Source: Neochlamydia sp. S13 (GTDB lineage: Bacteria > Chlamydiota > Chlamydiia > Chlamydiales > Parachlamydiaceae). Taken from it: DNA of 64,000 nucleotides. The stretch's first letter is position 1. The number at the start of each line of letters is the position of its first letter. Shown here in pieces: positions 20,564 through 29,829 of this stretch. The stretch is taken from NCBI RefSeq assembly GCF_000648235.2, contig NZ_AP017978.1, forward strand, positions 1 through 64,000. Reading direction: 5' to 3'. The position numbers were made by a program, and so were the translations under genes. The notes below the pieces were generated by a model. The model ran no database searches. It saw only the letters and a list, made by a program, of their open reading frames with translations, and was not told the origin of the DNA.

Positions 20564-21904
20564 TTATTCTAAGGTATTAACTATACGTTTAAATTCTTCT
20601 CCTCTATGTACATAGTCGCGAAACATATCAAAGCTGGAGCAGCCTGGAGATAGTAATACAACTTGGCCAGGTTTTGCAAGAGCTGTCGCATCTTTTATTG
20701 CTGCTTCTAGGGTAGGCCGCTCCTCGACAGGAAGACTAAAGGATAGATCATTTTTTATTTTTATCGCAGATTGACCAATGGCAAACACATATTTAACATG
20801 GCCAGCAAAAGCTTTGATCCAAGGTGTATAGGCAGCTCCTTTATCCACACCTCCTGCAATCAGGATTATTTCGCCTTTTAAAGAAGTGACCGCACGGATA
20901 ACAGCATCCACATTAGTTCCCTTGCTATCATCATAGTAGGCTATTTCCTTGAAAGAACGCACAAATTCAAGACGATGGGCAGGCTTTTTAAAAGTTGAAA
21001 GGGCGTTAAAGAACTGTTCAGAATTGACTCCCCTTTCCTTGCATAAAGCGTAAGCAGCCAGCATGTTTTCTACGTCATGATTTTTTACATCCTGGTAAGC
21101 TAGAGGTAGAGGATAGGGGTCTTGACCTTTTCCATAGATAAATTGATGATCGAGGTAAAAATTACAAGAAGAAGAGTAGCCATAGGTTAAAGGCTTAAAA
21201 TCTCCTAGAAGCTTTTTATATTCGTTATATACTGCCTCATAGACATATAAATTCCCTTCAGTTTTTAAACAATTCTTAAGATGGAGTTTTGTCGCTGCAT
21301 ACGTTTGCAGATCAGGATAACGATCGAGATGATCAGGTGTAATATTTAAAACCACACCTGCATCTATCACAGCGCTTTGAAGAGTTTCTAATTGAAAGGA
21401 ACTCAATTCTGCCACCAATATATCCTCTTCTGCACCCAATGTTAAGGCATCTAATTCTGCCGTTAGAGGGGCCCCTAAATTGCCTAGTGCACGTGCAGCT
21501 TTACCACTAGCATTTAATACATGGGTCACTAGCAAGGTGGTAGTGGTTTTACCATTGGTACCGGTAATGGCTAATAAGGGCTGATTAATAAAACGTGCAG
21601 CTAATTCTACTTCACCTAAGATTTCAATACCTGCTTGTCGAGCTTGGATATAATGGGGATTGGAAGGAGGAACACCAGGTGAAACCACAATAAAGTCAAA
21701 ATCTTGAATTTCAATTTTCTCAGCTTCATGTCTGGCTATAAGCCCTAAAGTTATCAAATCCTTGATTTCTTGGTGATTTTTCAATAATTCTAAGTTGTCA
21801 TCAACGCCCCATACATAAGCTTGTCTTTTAAGCAAGAAGCTTGCAGCTGCACGTCCACTTAAACCTAATCCAATTACTAAGACTCTCTTTTTCTTTAGCT
21901 TCAT
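20564..21904 (-). CDS. murD: UDP-N-acetylmuramoylalanine-D-glutamate ligase
   Basis: MurD adds D-glutamate to UDP-MurNAc-L-Ala. The 446-residue product has the N-terminal nucleotide-fold motif IGLGLSGRAA (11-20), SPGVPPSNP, the ATP loop ITGTNGKTTTT (113-123), NITPDHLDRY, and the C-terminal-domain YYDDSKGTN and LSPGCSSFDMF. All catalytic landmarks are present and length is normal. It is the third gene of the murF-mraY-murD-nlpD-ftsW operon, 11 bases behind mraY. Confidence 0.96.
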   Translation of the reverse strand: MKLKKKRVLVIGLGLSGRAAASFLLKRQAYVWGVDDNLELLKNHQEIKDLITLGLIARHEAEKIEIQDFDFIVVSPGVPPSNPHYIQARQAGIEILGEVELAARFINQPLLAITGTNGKTTTTLLVTHVLNASGKAARALGNLGAPLTAELDALTLGAEEDILVAELSSFQLETLQSAVIDAGVVLNITPDHLDRYPDLQTYAATKLHLKNCLKTEGNLYVYEAVYNEYKKLLGDFKPLTYGYSSSCNFYLDHQFIYGKGQDPYPLPLAYQDVKNHDVENMLAAYALCKERGVNSEQFFNALSTFKKPAHRLEFVRSFKEIAYYDDSKGTNVDAVIRAVTSLKGEIILIAGGVDKGAAYTPWIKAFAGHVKYVFAIGQSAIKIKNDLSFSLPVEERPTLEAAIKDATALAKPGQVVLLSPGCSSFDMFRDYVHRGEEFKRIVNTLE

Positions 21905-21915
21905 TGTAGGAATTC

Positions 21916-23166
21916 TTATTGAAATTTGAGCGACGCAATGCCAAGTATGCCTAAAAGCAAGCCGATGATCCAGAAACGAGTTACCACTTTTGTTTCAGCC
22001 CACCCCATATACTCGAAATGATGATGCAAAGGGGCGCATAAAAATATACGCTTTTTATTACGATATTTGTAACTTAGCACTTGAAGGATGACTGATAGCG
22101 CTTCGGCGACAAATATCCCTCCAACAAGGCCTAGGAGCAATTCGCGTTTTAACAAGACAGCCGATACCCCTATGATACCTCCTAAAGCTAGAGAGCCAGT
22201 ATCACCCATAAAAACTTGGGCAGGGTGGCTATTATACCATAAAAAGCCTAAGCAGGCGCCAATCAATGCGCTTAGGTAAATAGCTATTTCCCCACTTCCT
22301 TCAATATAAAGGATGTTTAAATAGCCCGCGATCTGGATATGGTTAGAAACGAAAGCAATTAAAGCTAAGCAACCGGCCACGATAATTAAACATCCTGCCG
22401 CTAAGCCATCTAAGCCATCGGTCAAGTTAGCCGCATTAGAAGAGCCGGTGATCACAAACATGATAAACAAAGCTGCTACTAGAGTCAAGGCCCCCTTAAG
22501 AACCAGCCAGTGGTTTTTAATGAAAGGTAAATAAATGCGTGTCGCATAATCTTTCAAAGAAATTGCTGTAGGACCCGAGGAATTGGTAGCCTCTTGTTTC
22601 ATCACTAGTGGGCCCCACTTAGTCTTAGTGGCTGTTTGCTCTTTAACAATAGGAGGGGCAAACCAATTTTTCATCTGAATAGAGGTAGATACGGAGGGGC
22701 AGAGCAGATATAAAGCTATAAAGGCTGACAAGGTAAATTGATACAATAATTTTTTCTTACCTGATAATCCCTTAGGATTTTTATGTTTAAGTTTTAAGTA
22801 ATCATCATAACCGCCCACGACACCTAGCCAAACGGTAGTGATAAATAAGATGAGGGTAAACACATGGCTGATATCCATCCATAAAAACATAGAGATTAAC
22901 ATTGAAAAAAGAATTAATACCCCTCCCATCGTGGGAGTATCTTTCTTCTTTTCATGCAACTGGCCTAGTAAAGGGCAGTCCTCGACTCGAATAGTTTGGC
23001 CAATTTTAAGCTCGTAAAGCTTTTTAATAAAATAAGGTCCCAAGAAAATGCTAATGATTAAGGAAGTTATAGCTGCCAATATCATACGAGTGGAATAGTA
23101 GGTAAACACCATAGGAACTTTAATATTCAATGTGTATTTCAACCAGTCAACTAAAAATATGATCAT
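21916..23166 (-). CDS. mraY: Phospho-MurNAc-pentapeptide transferase (lipid I synthase)
   Basis: MraY moves phospho-MurNAc-pentapeptide onto undecaprenyl phosphate in the inner membrane. The product has GGYDDYLKLKHKNPKGLS, NAANLTDGLDGLA, FMGDTGSLALGG and LHHHFEYMGW, including the catalytic aspartates. At 416 residues it is longer than the usual 330-360: about 45 extra residues lie in a loop between the transmembrane segment ending LYLLCPSV and the segment beginning NHWLVLKGAL, rich in Lys, Thr and Ser. The annotated start overlaps murF by 20 bases; a start at MVFTYYST, 18 codons downstream, would fit the family equally well. Confidence 0.95.
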   Translation of the reverse strand: MIIFLVDWLKYTLNIKVPMVFTYYSTRMILAAITSLIISIFLGPYFIKKLYELKIGQTIRVEDCPLLGQLHEKKKDTPTMGGVLILFSMLISMFLWMDISHVFTLILFITTVWLGVVGGYDDYLKLKHKNPKGLSGKKKLLYQFTLSAFIALYLLCPSVSTSIQMKNWFAPPIVKEQTATKTKWGPLVMKQEATNSSGPTAISLKDYATRIYLPFIKNHWLVLKGALTLVAALFIMFVITGSSNAANLTDGLDGLAAGCLIIVAGCLALIAFVSNHIQIAGYLNILYIEGSGEIAIYLSALIGACLGFLWYNSHPAQVFMGDTGSLALGGIIGVSAVLLKRELLLGLVGGIFVAEALSVILQVLSYKYRNKKRIFLCAPLHHHFEYMGWAETKVVTRFWIIGLLLGILGIASLKFQ

Positions 23167-24520
23167 TGGGGCTACTCTCCCATTCCTCTAATAATTTTGA
23201 TATCTGGGTCCCTCTTGATCCTTTAATCAGCACCACGTCCCCCTCTCGTAAATAGCTCTTTAAAGCATCTACCAACTCCGTACGATGATTATACCAATAT
23301 GCAGATCGATCGTGCTTCTGCCAACAATCAAATATCACACGGCTTTCTGCACCATAACAGAACATACTATCTACCTGATTTAAAGCATACTCTCCAATTT
23401 CCTCATGGGCTTTTTTAGAAAATTGACCTAACTCTAGCATATCGGCTAAAACGGCTATCTTACGTCCCCCTTTTTTAGGAGAAGGGATGTTTTCAAGAGC
23501 AGCTTTTACAGAAAGTGGTGAAGCATTATACACGTCATTAATAAAAAAAATTCCTTTTTTCTCTATCAGCTGCCCTCTTGATGCGGGTAGAACTAGCTTG
23601 CTCATACCTAAAGCAATCTCCTTGGAGCTCATACCGAAATATTCTGCACAAGCGACTGCAGCTAAAAAATTAGCTTGATGATGCTTCCCTAAGATAGGAA
23701 AGCTACCCAGCTTATAAATTTGCTCTTTTGACCTAACAGCTAAACCATCTGTTTGAGTGGCAGCAATACTGTAATCAGCCAGGGGATGATCAAAAGAAAA
23801 GGATAATTTTCGACAAGGCCCAATTTTTATTATCTCTGAATAATTAATGATGTCTCTATGAAGAATCGCTAACGCGGTACTAGCATGAGTTAATATTTCA
23901 GCTTTCGCACAAGCAATTGCCTCTAACGAATCAAAGTTACAAGCATGTGCCAAAGCAACCTGGGTAATTATGGCGCATTCAGGCGGAGCTATATTGATGA
24001 GTGCTTTTAGATTTCCCGGATGGCTCATCCCCATTTCTAAAACGATGATCTCTTCTTGTCCCTCTGTATGATTAAGGATAGCTAAGGGAACGCCAATCTG
24101 TGAATTACTATTGCCGGGAGAAGAGGCTACCTTAAATTTTTCTTTAAGAATCGTTGTAATAAAATCTTTGGTAGTCGTTTTACCTACAGAGCCGGTCACT
24201 GCTACCACGCGAGCTTTAGACTGCTTAATAATCAATTGAGCCAAATTTTGCAGAGCGACCAAAGGATTTTCTACTCGGATTAATAGCATGCCATAATCTG
24301 GGCCGCCATAATCCCTGCTAACTACAGCTCCTTTTGACCCTTGAGAAGCTATTTTCTCTAAAAAATGATGCCCATCAGTTTGAGCGCCAGGAAGGGAAAA
24401 AAACAAGTTTTCTGGCCGATGTAACCGGCTATCTACACTAACCCCTGTAAAGACAGCCTGATCTTTTGGCATCGGCATGCCAAAGATAGACGCAAGCTCT
24501 TGAACATGAAAACGGTGCAT
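23147..24520 (-). CDS. murF: UDP-MurNAc-tripeptide-D-alanyl-D-alanine ligase
   Basis: MurF adds the D-Ala-D-Ala dipeptide to complete the UDP-MurNAc-pentapeptide. The 457-residue product shows the ATP loop VTGSVGKTTTKDF (about 109-121), SPGNSNSQIGVPL, EMGMSHPGNL, GKHHQANFLAAVA and INDVYNASPLSVKAAL. It is first in the operon, so the promoter should lie in 24521-24840. An intact murF beside a broken ddl is notable, because MurF needs the Ddl product. Confidence 0.95.
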   Translation of the reverse strand: MHRFHVQELASIFGMPMPKDQAVFTGVSVDSRLHRPENLFFSLPGAQTDGHHFLEKIASQGSKGAVVSRDYGGPDYGMLLIRVENPLVALQNLAQLIIKQSKARVVAVTGSVGKTTTKDFITTILKEKFKVASSPGNSNSQIGVPLAILNHTEGQEEIIVLEMGMSHPGNLKALINIAPPECAIITQVALAHACNFDSLEAIACAKAEILTHASTALAILHRDIINYSEIIKIGPCRKLSFSFDHPLADYSIAATQTDGLAVRSKEQIYKLGSFPILGKHHQANFLAAVACAEYFGMSSKEIALGMSKLVLPASRGQLIEKKGIFFINDVYNASPLSVKAALENIPSPKKGGRKIAVLADMLELGQFSKKAHEEIGEYALNQVDSMFCYGAESRVIFDCWQKHDRSAYWYNHRTELVDALKSYLREGDVVLIKGSRGTQISKLLEEWESSPNDHIFS

Positions 24521-24837
24521 AAACTTTATGGCAAAAAATAAGAGTACTAGTAAGGTTAGTAGAAAAATAATAGGTTAAGCTGCTGAGCTATTCCAAGCAA
24601 GAAAAATAAAAAATTTTTCCCTTGCTAAATGTTCAACTTATGGGTGAAGGCTTTTTTAAAGTAGAAGATGTCTAAAGGATGATAAACAAGCTCATCCTTT
24701 TTAATTTAAATCCCGCTTTTAGATTCCCCGCTAATCCCTTCGTAAGAGTCGGCATGCTCCTGTTGAAAAAATCAGTCTCTTCGCAAACTTTTTGGTAAAA
24801 AGGATGTTATGCATAACTGTCAGAGTAGGAGAAAAAA
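24521..24837. other. murF upstream region
   Basis: A 317-base gap with no coding remnant that I can identify. It must contain the promoter of the murF operon on the minus strand, but I cannot pick a convincing -10/-35 pair. It includes the hairpin listed at 24674. Confidence 0.4.
24674..24703 (+). terminator. Hairpin with T-tract, possible terminator
   Basis: AAAGGATGA (24674-24682) pairs with TCATCCTTT (24692-24700) around a nine-base loop, and Ts follow. It would stop plus-strand transcripts entering the murF promoter region. No gene on the plus strand ends immediately before it, so its role is unclear. Confidence 0.4.
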
Positions 24838-25160
24838 TAGTGATTTAAATTTTATATTTCTTTCCATTAACGTATACTTAAATAAGAGAAATCAATGGTT
24901 TAAGTAAGAGTAGAAAATTTATTTAAGTTCGCTATAGTAATCTTCTCAAATTAGCCCAATAGGTTTCAATAGAATTCAAATTCAGAGAATAAGGCAGCAA
25001 AAATAAAATCTTACATCCTGCCTTTTTGATAAGCTCATGGGTGGTTTGGTATTTATGAAAGATAGTATTGTCCATAATTACAAGCTGACCTGCTTTAAGC
25101 TCTGGCATCAGTATTTTCCTAGCCAAAAGTAAAACAAAAAGGAATTACAAGTACCTGTAT
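24838..25160 (-). pseudogene. IS630-family transposase, 3' remnant
   Basis: On the minus strand the fragment reads VIMDNTIFHKYQTTHELI and LLPYSLNLNSIETYWANLRR, the last two catalytic blocks of an IS630/Tc1-type DDE transposase. It closely matches the better copy at 43011. A frame change near 25110 separates the upstream words TCNSFLFYFW from this part. The outer end (TAGTGATTTAAATTTTATAT from 24840) matches the end of the other copy. The element is cut at 25160 by the next insertion. Confidence 0.8.
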
Positions 25161-25191
25161 ACTCGATGATATACTTTTTTATTCTTGACAG

Positions 25192-27226
25192 CTAGGCAAC
25201 CTTTCTTGATGACTCAAAGGTTACATTTTCTTGTACTGCATTTAAATGTTTACGAGAGGGCCTTAAAACAAAGATTTCATCTAGCGTCTTTTCGAAATTA
25301 CGGAAGAGTTCTTTTGAATTTTCATGCTCAACAATTTCTCTTATGACTTGACACAAAGCATCCACTCTAGACTTTTCTACTAGGCTCCCCAAGGTTGCTA
25401 AAGGGAGTTTGTTTTTAATGAAATTTGTTTGAGACAAATGAAAAAGAAAGCAGTGGTCAAACAGCAGGCTTAGAATCAAAGGTCGCTCTGATCCCTCAAC
25501 GCCGCACTGTTTGGCCAAACTGCAAAACCCACAATGACTACTCCAATCTTCAATAAAAACCTCTACTAGCCATCTCAAAGTATATCCTTGCATCAGATCT
25601 TTCATATTCCATGAAAGATTTGCAGCCATAAGATAGCGATACTCATTTTCGCCCTCATATTTAAGGGCTATTATTAATCGTTTTTTATGATGAGAAGGAA
25701 TCGGGTCGCCCAAGGGGACTTCCCCCCTTAGGCTCCCACAGACACGTACGTGAAGCTCTCGCTTCATACGGCTCCTATTGTTCTTCAAGCTTTCCAGCCT
25801 TTTCTCCACCCCCATAAGTTCCTCGTATTTCTACTTGACTTATTGAGTTGGATTGAACAATTCAACCCCTTCGCTCCCTCTTCATTACAAAGACTTCCTC
25901 ACTACTACGAGTTGATCTGCCCCTCATACATGCTTCGATATTTCCCACTTTGTGTTCTTCACTTATATGGTTTTCTCTTAACATCATCTATGAGGTTCCC
26001 ACGTTCCATATAAAAGCCTAGACTAAGTTCACGCTATCTTTATGCCGGACGCCATTTAGGCAGTAAACAGGTTTCCCCTAAATTTATCTTGGAAGAACAT
26101 ACAGCCCCCAGTTTTGACGTCATTGAGCAAGCTTTCGACACTTGGGTCAATAGTTCACTTTCGTTCGTCTCCTTAGCCCTCACCTGATATGTTTATCATA
26201 CCTTTTCCTTAACGCTCACTACCTTGGCTTTTGACCAAAGCAGCTTAAGGTGGTTTGAAATCTCTTCCTGCAAAGCGACTTCGAGGAGCCATTTTCCCTC
26301 ATCTTTCATATAGTTACGCACATCTACAATGTGCTCGTGGCACACATATATAACCTTGCTCCCCCGGCTTGCACCACATTTTTTTTATCACCGCGAATGA
26401 AAATTTCCTGATTCCAGCCTTTGTAGGCTTCAAAGAATCCTTGGCACGAGAGAGACTTTTTACCCCGCATGACTTTTTGATTCTTTCTGAGTTGAGTAAT
26501 GATTTGCACTCCAGGCCAAATAGCTTCTACTCCATCTACAAACAAGCTGTTGCCGTAAAGAGCATCAGCCAGTACACAAGTGACCTTAAAAGCAGGAAAT
26601 TCACAAGCAAAATTTTTAAGTAATTGTAAAGCTAGTGTATACTTTTTTGGATATTCTATTGACCTTTTAGGCTCTTTTGGACGGTCTTTTTTAGAAATCC
26701 CCAACTTTTTTAGCTTCCTCACTTCCTGTTGCCATCTTGTGAGTACGGGATCGGGAGAATAAAAGGCAAAGGAGACGGGAATGCAAAATTTTTTAGTCAC
26801 TAGCTGAAGAAATACTATATTTTGACCACAAAAATAACCACTAGTTTTTTTATCACGGATTTTATGTAAATGATGCAACTTTTCCGCATTTTTCGATCGA
26901 CTGTGATCTTTATCATCGATAACAAGAACCCCTTCTGTGATGCCATGTTTACGCAGAACCGCGCGAACACTACAAATTAGCAGCCTATTCCAAGCAATCT
27001 TAGCACGTCTAAACATGGCCGATAAAGCCATCTTTTTATAGCTTTTAAGCCCAGCCCTTTCAAATTTTGCCCAACAGATTGAATTGGTAATTAATATTCC
27101 CATCAAACAAAAGGCTAGCCAACACCATTGAAGTTTGGATAAATTATTACGAGGATTTTCTTGTTTGAGAGCAACTTCAAGTTGATTTAGATATTCTTTA
27201 ATAAAGGGAAGCGGTTGGGAAAACAT
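25192..27226 (-). CDS. IS4-superfamily transposase in two exons split by a group II intron
   Basis: Exon 1 runs 27226-26346 and exon 2 runs 25699-25192 on the minus strand; together they make exactly 463 codons with the stop. The joined sequence reads GGARLYIPSHHKKRLIIALKY, so precise intron removal restores the frame. Catalytic blocks are VLVIDDKDHSRSK, VLADALYGNSLF (exon 1) and RWLVEVFIEDWSSHCG (exon 2), a DDE pattern. The exact IS family was not recognised. Without splicing, translation stops a few codons into the intron. The ISL3 insertion at 27243 separates the gene from its IS end and probably its promoter. Confidence 0.8.
25700..26345 (-). mobile_element. ORF-less group II intron inside a transposase gene (copy A)
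   Basis: On the minus strand the intron begins GTGTGCCACG at 26345 (group II consensus GUGYG) and ends GACCCGAT at 25700. Near the 3' end lie a domain V-like hairpin (AGCCGTATGAAG, GAGA, TTTCACGTACG) and a domain VI-like hairpin before the terminal AT. Its 646 bases hold no reverse transcriptase, so any mobility depends on a protein made elsewhere. The putative exon-binding site 1, at 26097-26102 (RNA GUAUGU), pairs completely, with two G-U pairs, with the last six exon bases AUAUAU. The lower domain V strand (ACGTGTC) deviates from the usual ACGGTTC, so splicing strength is uncertain. Confidence 0.85.
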
Positions 27227-27242
27227 AGACGAAAAAATATTT

Positions 27243-28581
27243 GGTTCTCCGGAGATTTACGTGGTAAAAATTTATTTTAAGAAAAAGAATCTATTATTTT
27301 TATTCTAAAGTTTTCGAAATTTACAAAATTATAGGCTTTTCTTTTAATAAGCTTAATTTTGTTATTGACCCCTTCCACAAAACCACTGCTTACTCTCTTA
27401 TCAAAGTAATTCAATATATTTTCTTCCCAGTTTAGTAATGTCTTTACAAATTCGTAATATCCTGTAGCTTTATGCCTAATTGTATTTAACACCCAAGCAG
27501 ACAATTTCTCTCTGCCCGTTTGCCTATCGTTTAAATCATTAAATAAGCTTCTAAACGACTCTTTAAGCTTATAATACACTTTCAAAGCAGGCTTTAACTC
27601 TAAGATCTTGCCTAGCAAATCTTCTTGCTGTTCTGTTAAATTCTCGCGATTCTTTAATAAGATATACTTTGTATCTTTCCATATTTCTTGATTGATGCTT
27701 TCCTGCTTTGCCCTTTTCCTGCAGCAGTCTAACGCTTGATTTAGGTTTTGCATGACATGAAAACGATCAGCTACAGCTTTGGCCTTAGGTAGCATCTCTT
27801 CTACTACTGCACGGTAAGGAGCCCATAAATCTATGGCTACAAACTTAATCTCTTTCTTAAATTCCTCATCGCATGTCGCCATATAGGCTTTTAAAGCAGC
27901 TTTTTTCCTATCTTTAAGGATATCAATCACTCTTTTATTCGTTAGGTCGGTAATTACGACAGCAAAATCCTTATGCCCTTTATGTATAGCAATTTCATCA
28001 ATACCGATGACTTGTGTAGGTAGAAGTGATTGCAAGTGTTGTTGTTTGCCCTTAGCTTCTTTGTAGTAAATCTCTGCAGCGGTTTTATCGCTCATACCAA
28101 ACTTTAAGCCTGTATAAGTAGCCGTGGTTTCTTGGCAGCATTTATAGACTTGTTGCTCATATCGCTTGGTATAATGCCTATAAGGACAAGCAAAATCTAA
28201 AGATTCATTAAAGGTACAACAACATTCTTGGCATTCAAACCTTCTTAAATCAATTTCAATGTAACAAGCTCGTCCAGCTAAATCCACATCACGATAAACT
28301 TTTGGCTTAATATCAACTAACTTAAACGTGGGCTGGCCACAGTATGGACATAGCCGTATAGGATTTATAGGAGTAATTAAAACTCTAACCGTATCCTCCT
28401 GAATATAAATATCCTTAAACTTTACCCCTTCCAAATTAATAAGCTTTGTTAGATAATCATTATTTAGCATTTGTTCACTCTCCTTTATTGTTTGCAAACA
28501 CTAGGATGTGACAAATGCTATTTTTATTTAACTACTTTTAGCATTAAAGAAATCTTTTACCACGTAAACCTCCGAAGAGCC
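27243..28581 (-). mobile_element. Intact ISL3-family insertion sequence
   Basis: Imperfect inverted repeats of about 28 bases (GGTTCTCCGGAGATTTACGT at the left, the complement of GGCTCTTCGGAGGTTTACGT at the right) bound a 1339-base element. A perfect 8-base target duplication AAATATTT lies at 27235-27242 and 28582-28589, the length expected for ISL3. It landed 17 bases upstream of the start codon of the intron-split transposase. Confidence 0.93.
27277..28497 (-). CDS. ISL3-family transposase
   Basis: The intact 406-residue protein has an N-terminal zinc-binding pair (CPYCG and CQECC), a helix-turn-helix region, and the ISL3 catalytic core: VIGIDEIAIHKGH, then IDLWAPYRAVVEEMLPKAKAVADRFHVMQNL, and the C-terminal GFVEGVNNKIKLIKRKAYNF with the final glutamate. 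Start MQTIKES or the internal MLNND are both possible. With good ends and target duplication it may still be active. Confidence 0.93.
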   Translation of the reverse strand: MQTIKESEQMLNNDYLTKLINLEGVKFKDIYIQEDTVRVLITPINPIRLCPYCGQPTFKLVDIKPKVYRDVDLAGRACYIEIDLRRFECQECCCTFNESLDFACPYRHYTKRYEQQVYKCCQETTATYTGLKFGMSDKTAAEIYYKEAKGKQQHLQSLLPTQVIGIDEIAIHKGHKDFAVVITDLTNKRVIDILKDRKKAALKAYMATCDEEFKKEIKFVAIDLWAPYRAVVEEMLPKAKAVADRFHVMQNLNQALDCCRKRAKQESINQEIWKDTKYILLKNRENLTEQQEDLLGKILELKPALKVYYKLKESFRSLFNDLNDRQTGREKLSAWVLNTIRHKATGYYEFVKTLLNWEENILNYFDKRVSSGFVEGVNNKIKLIKRKAYNFVNFENFRIKIIDSFS

Positions 28582-28850
28582 AAATATTTTTAATGAGTTG
28601 ATAATGAGTTGATAAGGTATAACAATATTTTATTAAAAATTAGTCAACAAGAAAAAAGTACATCATCGAGTGTATAACAAATTTAAGTAATAGAAAAATT
28701 TTCGCTAATTAACATAACCTACCCGAACATTTCAACGTTGGAGGAAACCGAGGATTTCCAAAAACCTACTTGGCTAATTTAGGCATTTTGTAAAGCAGAC
28801 TCGGCTTTTAATGGGAAAGACGACCATGAAACTATTACAATTATAGAGGC

Positions 28851-29141
28851 TTAAAAATTTGAGGAGCATAAAAAACCTTTGTCTACAGTTTCTAAAAGTC
28901 GCAGCGCTGCATGGCTTGGAACGCGGGTTCCAGATTCCCAAGATTGAACTGTCTTTACGCTTACATTTAAGACTTTTGCAAAAATTCCTTAGGAATAATG
29001 ATTTTTCTCTCTGATTCTCTTAATATCGATAGCCTTATACTCATTTGGAAGCTCAGGGATCTCAATAAGCTCTGACTTAAGCGTAACCTTTCTTTCTGCG
29101 AATGCTAGAGCTTCTTCAAGCCCTTTAAATAACTTACTCAT
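28851..29141 (-). pseudogene. HigA/XRE-type antitoxin, one nonsense codon
   Basis: The reading frame from the ATG at 29141 to the TAA at 28851 is 97 codons. It contains a helix-turn-helix (FAKVLNVSVKTVQSWESGTR) typical of antitoxins that bind their own operator. An in-frame TAA after HYS, near 28990, interrupts it; CAA (Gln) was probably there. The ATG overlaps the toxin stop, as in HigB-HigA-type pairs. Confidence 0.7.
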
Positions 29142-29486
29142 TTTTAATCCTTTTTTTGATTGCTTCAGCTATTTGTTTTAACTCCACTTTCTCTTCTTGG
29201 GATAAATTTTCTTGCTCATTTTTTGAATAAATGAACAACAAGAAAAGAATCACTCGATCTTCTATATTTAAATAGCATACTCTAAATCCACTCTTTTTTC
29301 TTTAGAAGTTGATTTCAAACGAGCTTTCCTTATTCCCCCTGTTCCAGTAATTACATCTCCTTGCTCTGGGTTTTCGGCTAAGTTTTTTTTGAAATCATCG
29401 AAATCTTCCTTTTTTAGCTTTCTTTTCTTTACGAGCCTTACAATCTATTCTTCGAAAATTTTTGCCTGTAAAATATGTTTTTTCAT
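29134..29486 (-). pseudogene. RelE/HigB-type toxin, broken
   Basis: The frame starts MKKHILQAKIFEE, has a TAG, continues to TGTGGIRKARLKS, changes frame, and then reads FRVCYLNIEDRVILFLLFIYSKNEQENLS. That order (GTGGxRKxR, then a hydrophobic LLFIYSKNEQ block) is characteristic of RelE/HigB2-like mRNA interferases. At least one nonsense codon and one frameshift (near 29300) make it inactive. It overlaps the antitoxin by eight bases. Confidence 0.7.
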
Positions 29487-29829
29487 AACCTAATTGTGCT
29501 ACCTTGTAGTATAGATAGTCAAATGCTTTCTATTTTGTGTTGCATAAGTTAACAGCCATTCTAATATGCCATCTTTATAATCCGCTTATCAAACTATCAG
29601 TTTTAATGCATTTGCCTTTATAGAGATTTTTTGAGAAATTAATTTTTTAATGCTTTAAAACTTGCATCAAGCATTTAATCTAGAAGAGATAAATTATACA
29701 AGTCAGCTTCTAGGGAAGATATGATAAAATCTCGATACAGCTTATGACCTGCCACTGATGTATTTGATTTCTTTATACAAGCTTATCAACCTCCAGCAAG
29801 TCCTGCTCAAGCTCCTATACTTTAGTTAG
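29487..29829. other. Gap with no recognisable gene
   Basis: This 343-base AT-rich stretch lies between the toxin remnant and the IS701 end. A short tail (PATDVFDFFIQAYQPP) is open just before 29829 but has a stop right upstream, so it may be the end of an old gene. The last four bases (TTAG) are the IS701 target duplication. Confidence 0.4.

Larger units (their letters stand above)
25161..28671 (-). mobile_element. DDE-transposase IS carrying a group II intron and a nested ISL3 element
   Basis: Inverted ends ACTCGATGAT(A/G)TACTTTTTT start at 25161 and, reversed, end at 28671. A perfect 4-base duplication GTAT (25157-25160 and 28672-28675) flanks them. Removing the element rejoins sequence like the IS630 copy elsewhere in the window (GTATAACAAA). 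Without the nested ISL3 element plus its duplication (1347 bases) and the intron (646 bases), the IS is about 1518 bases long. I cannot name its family. Confidence 0.8.
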
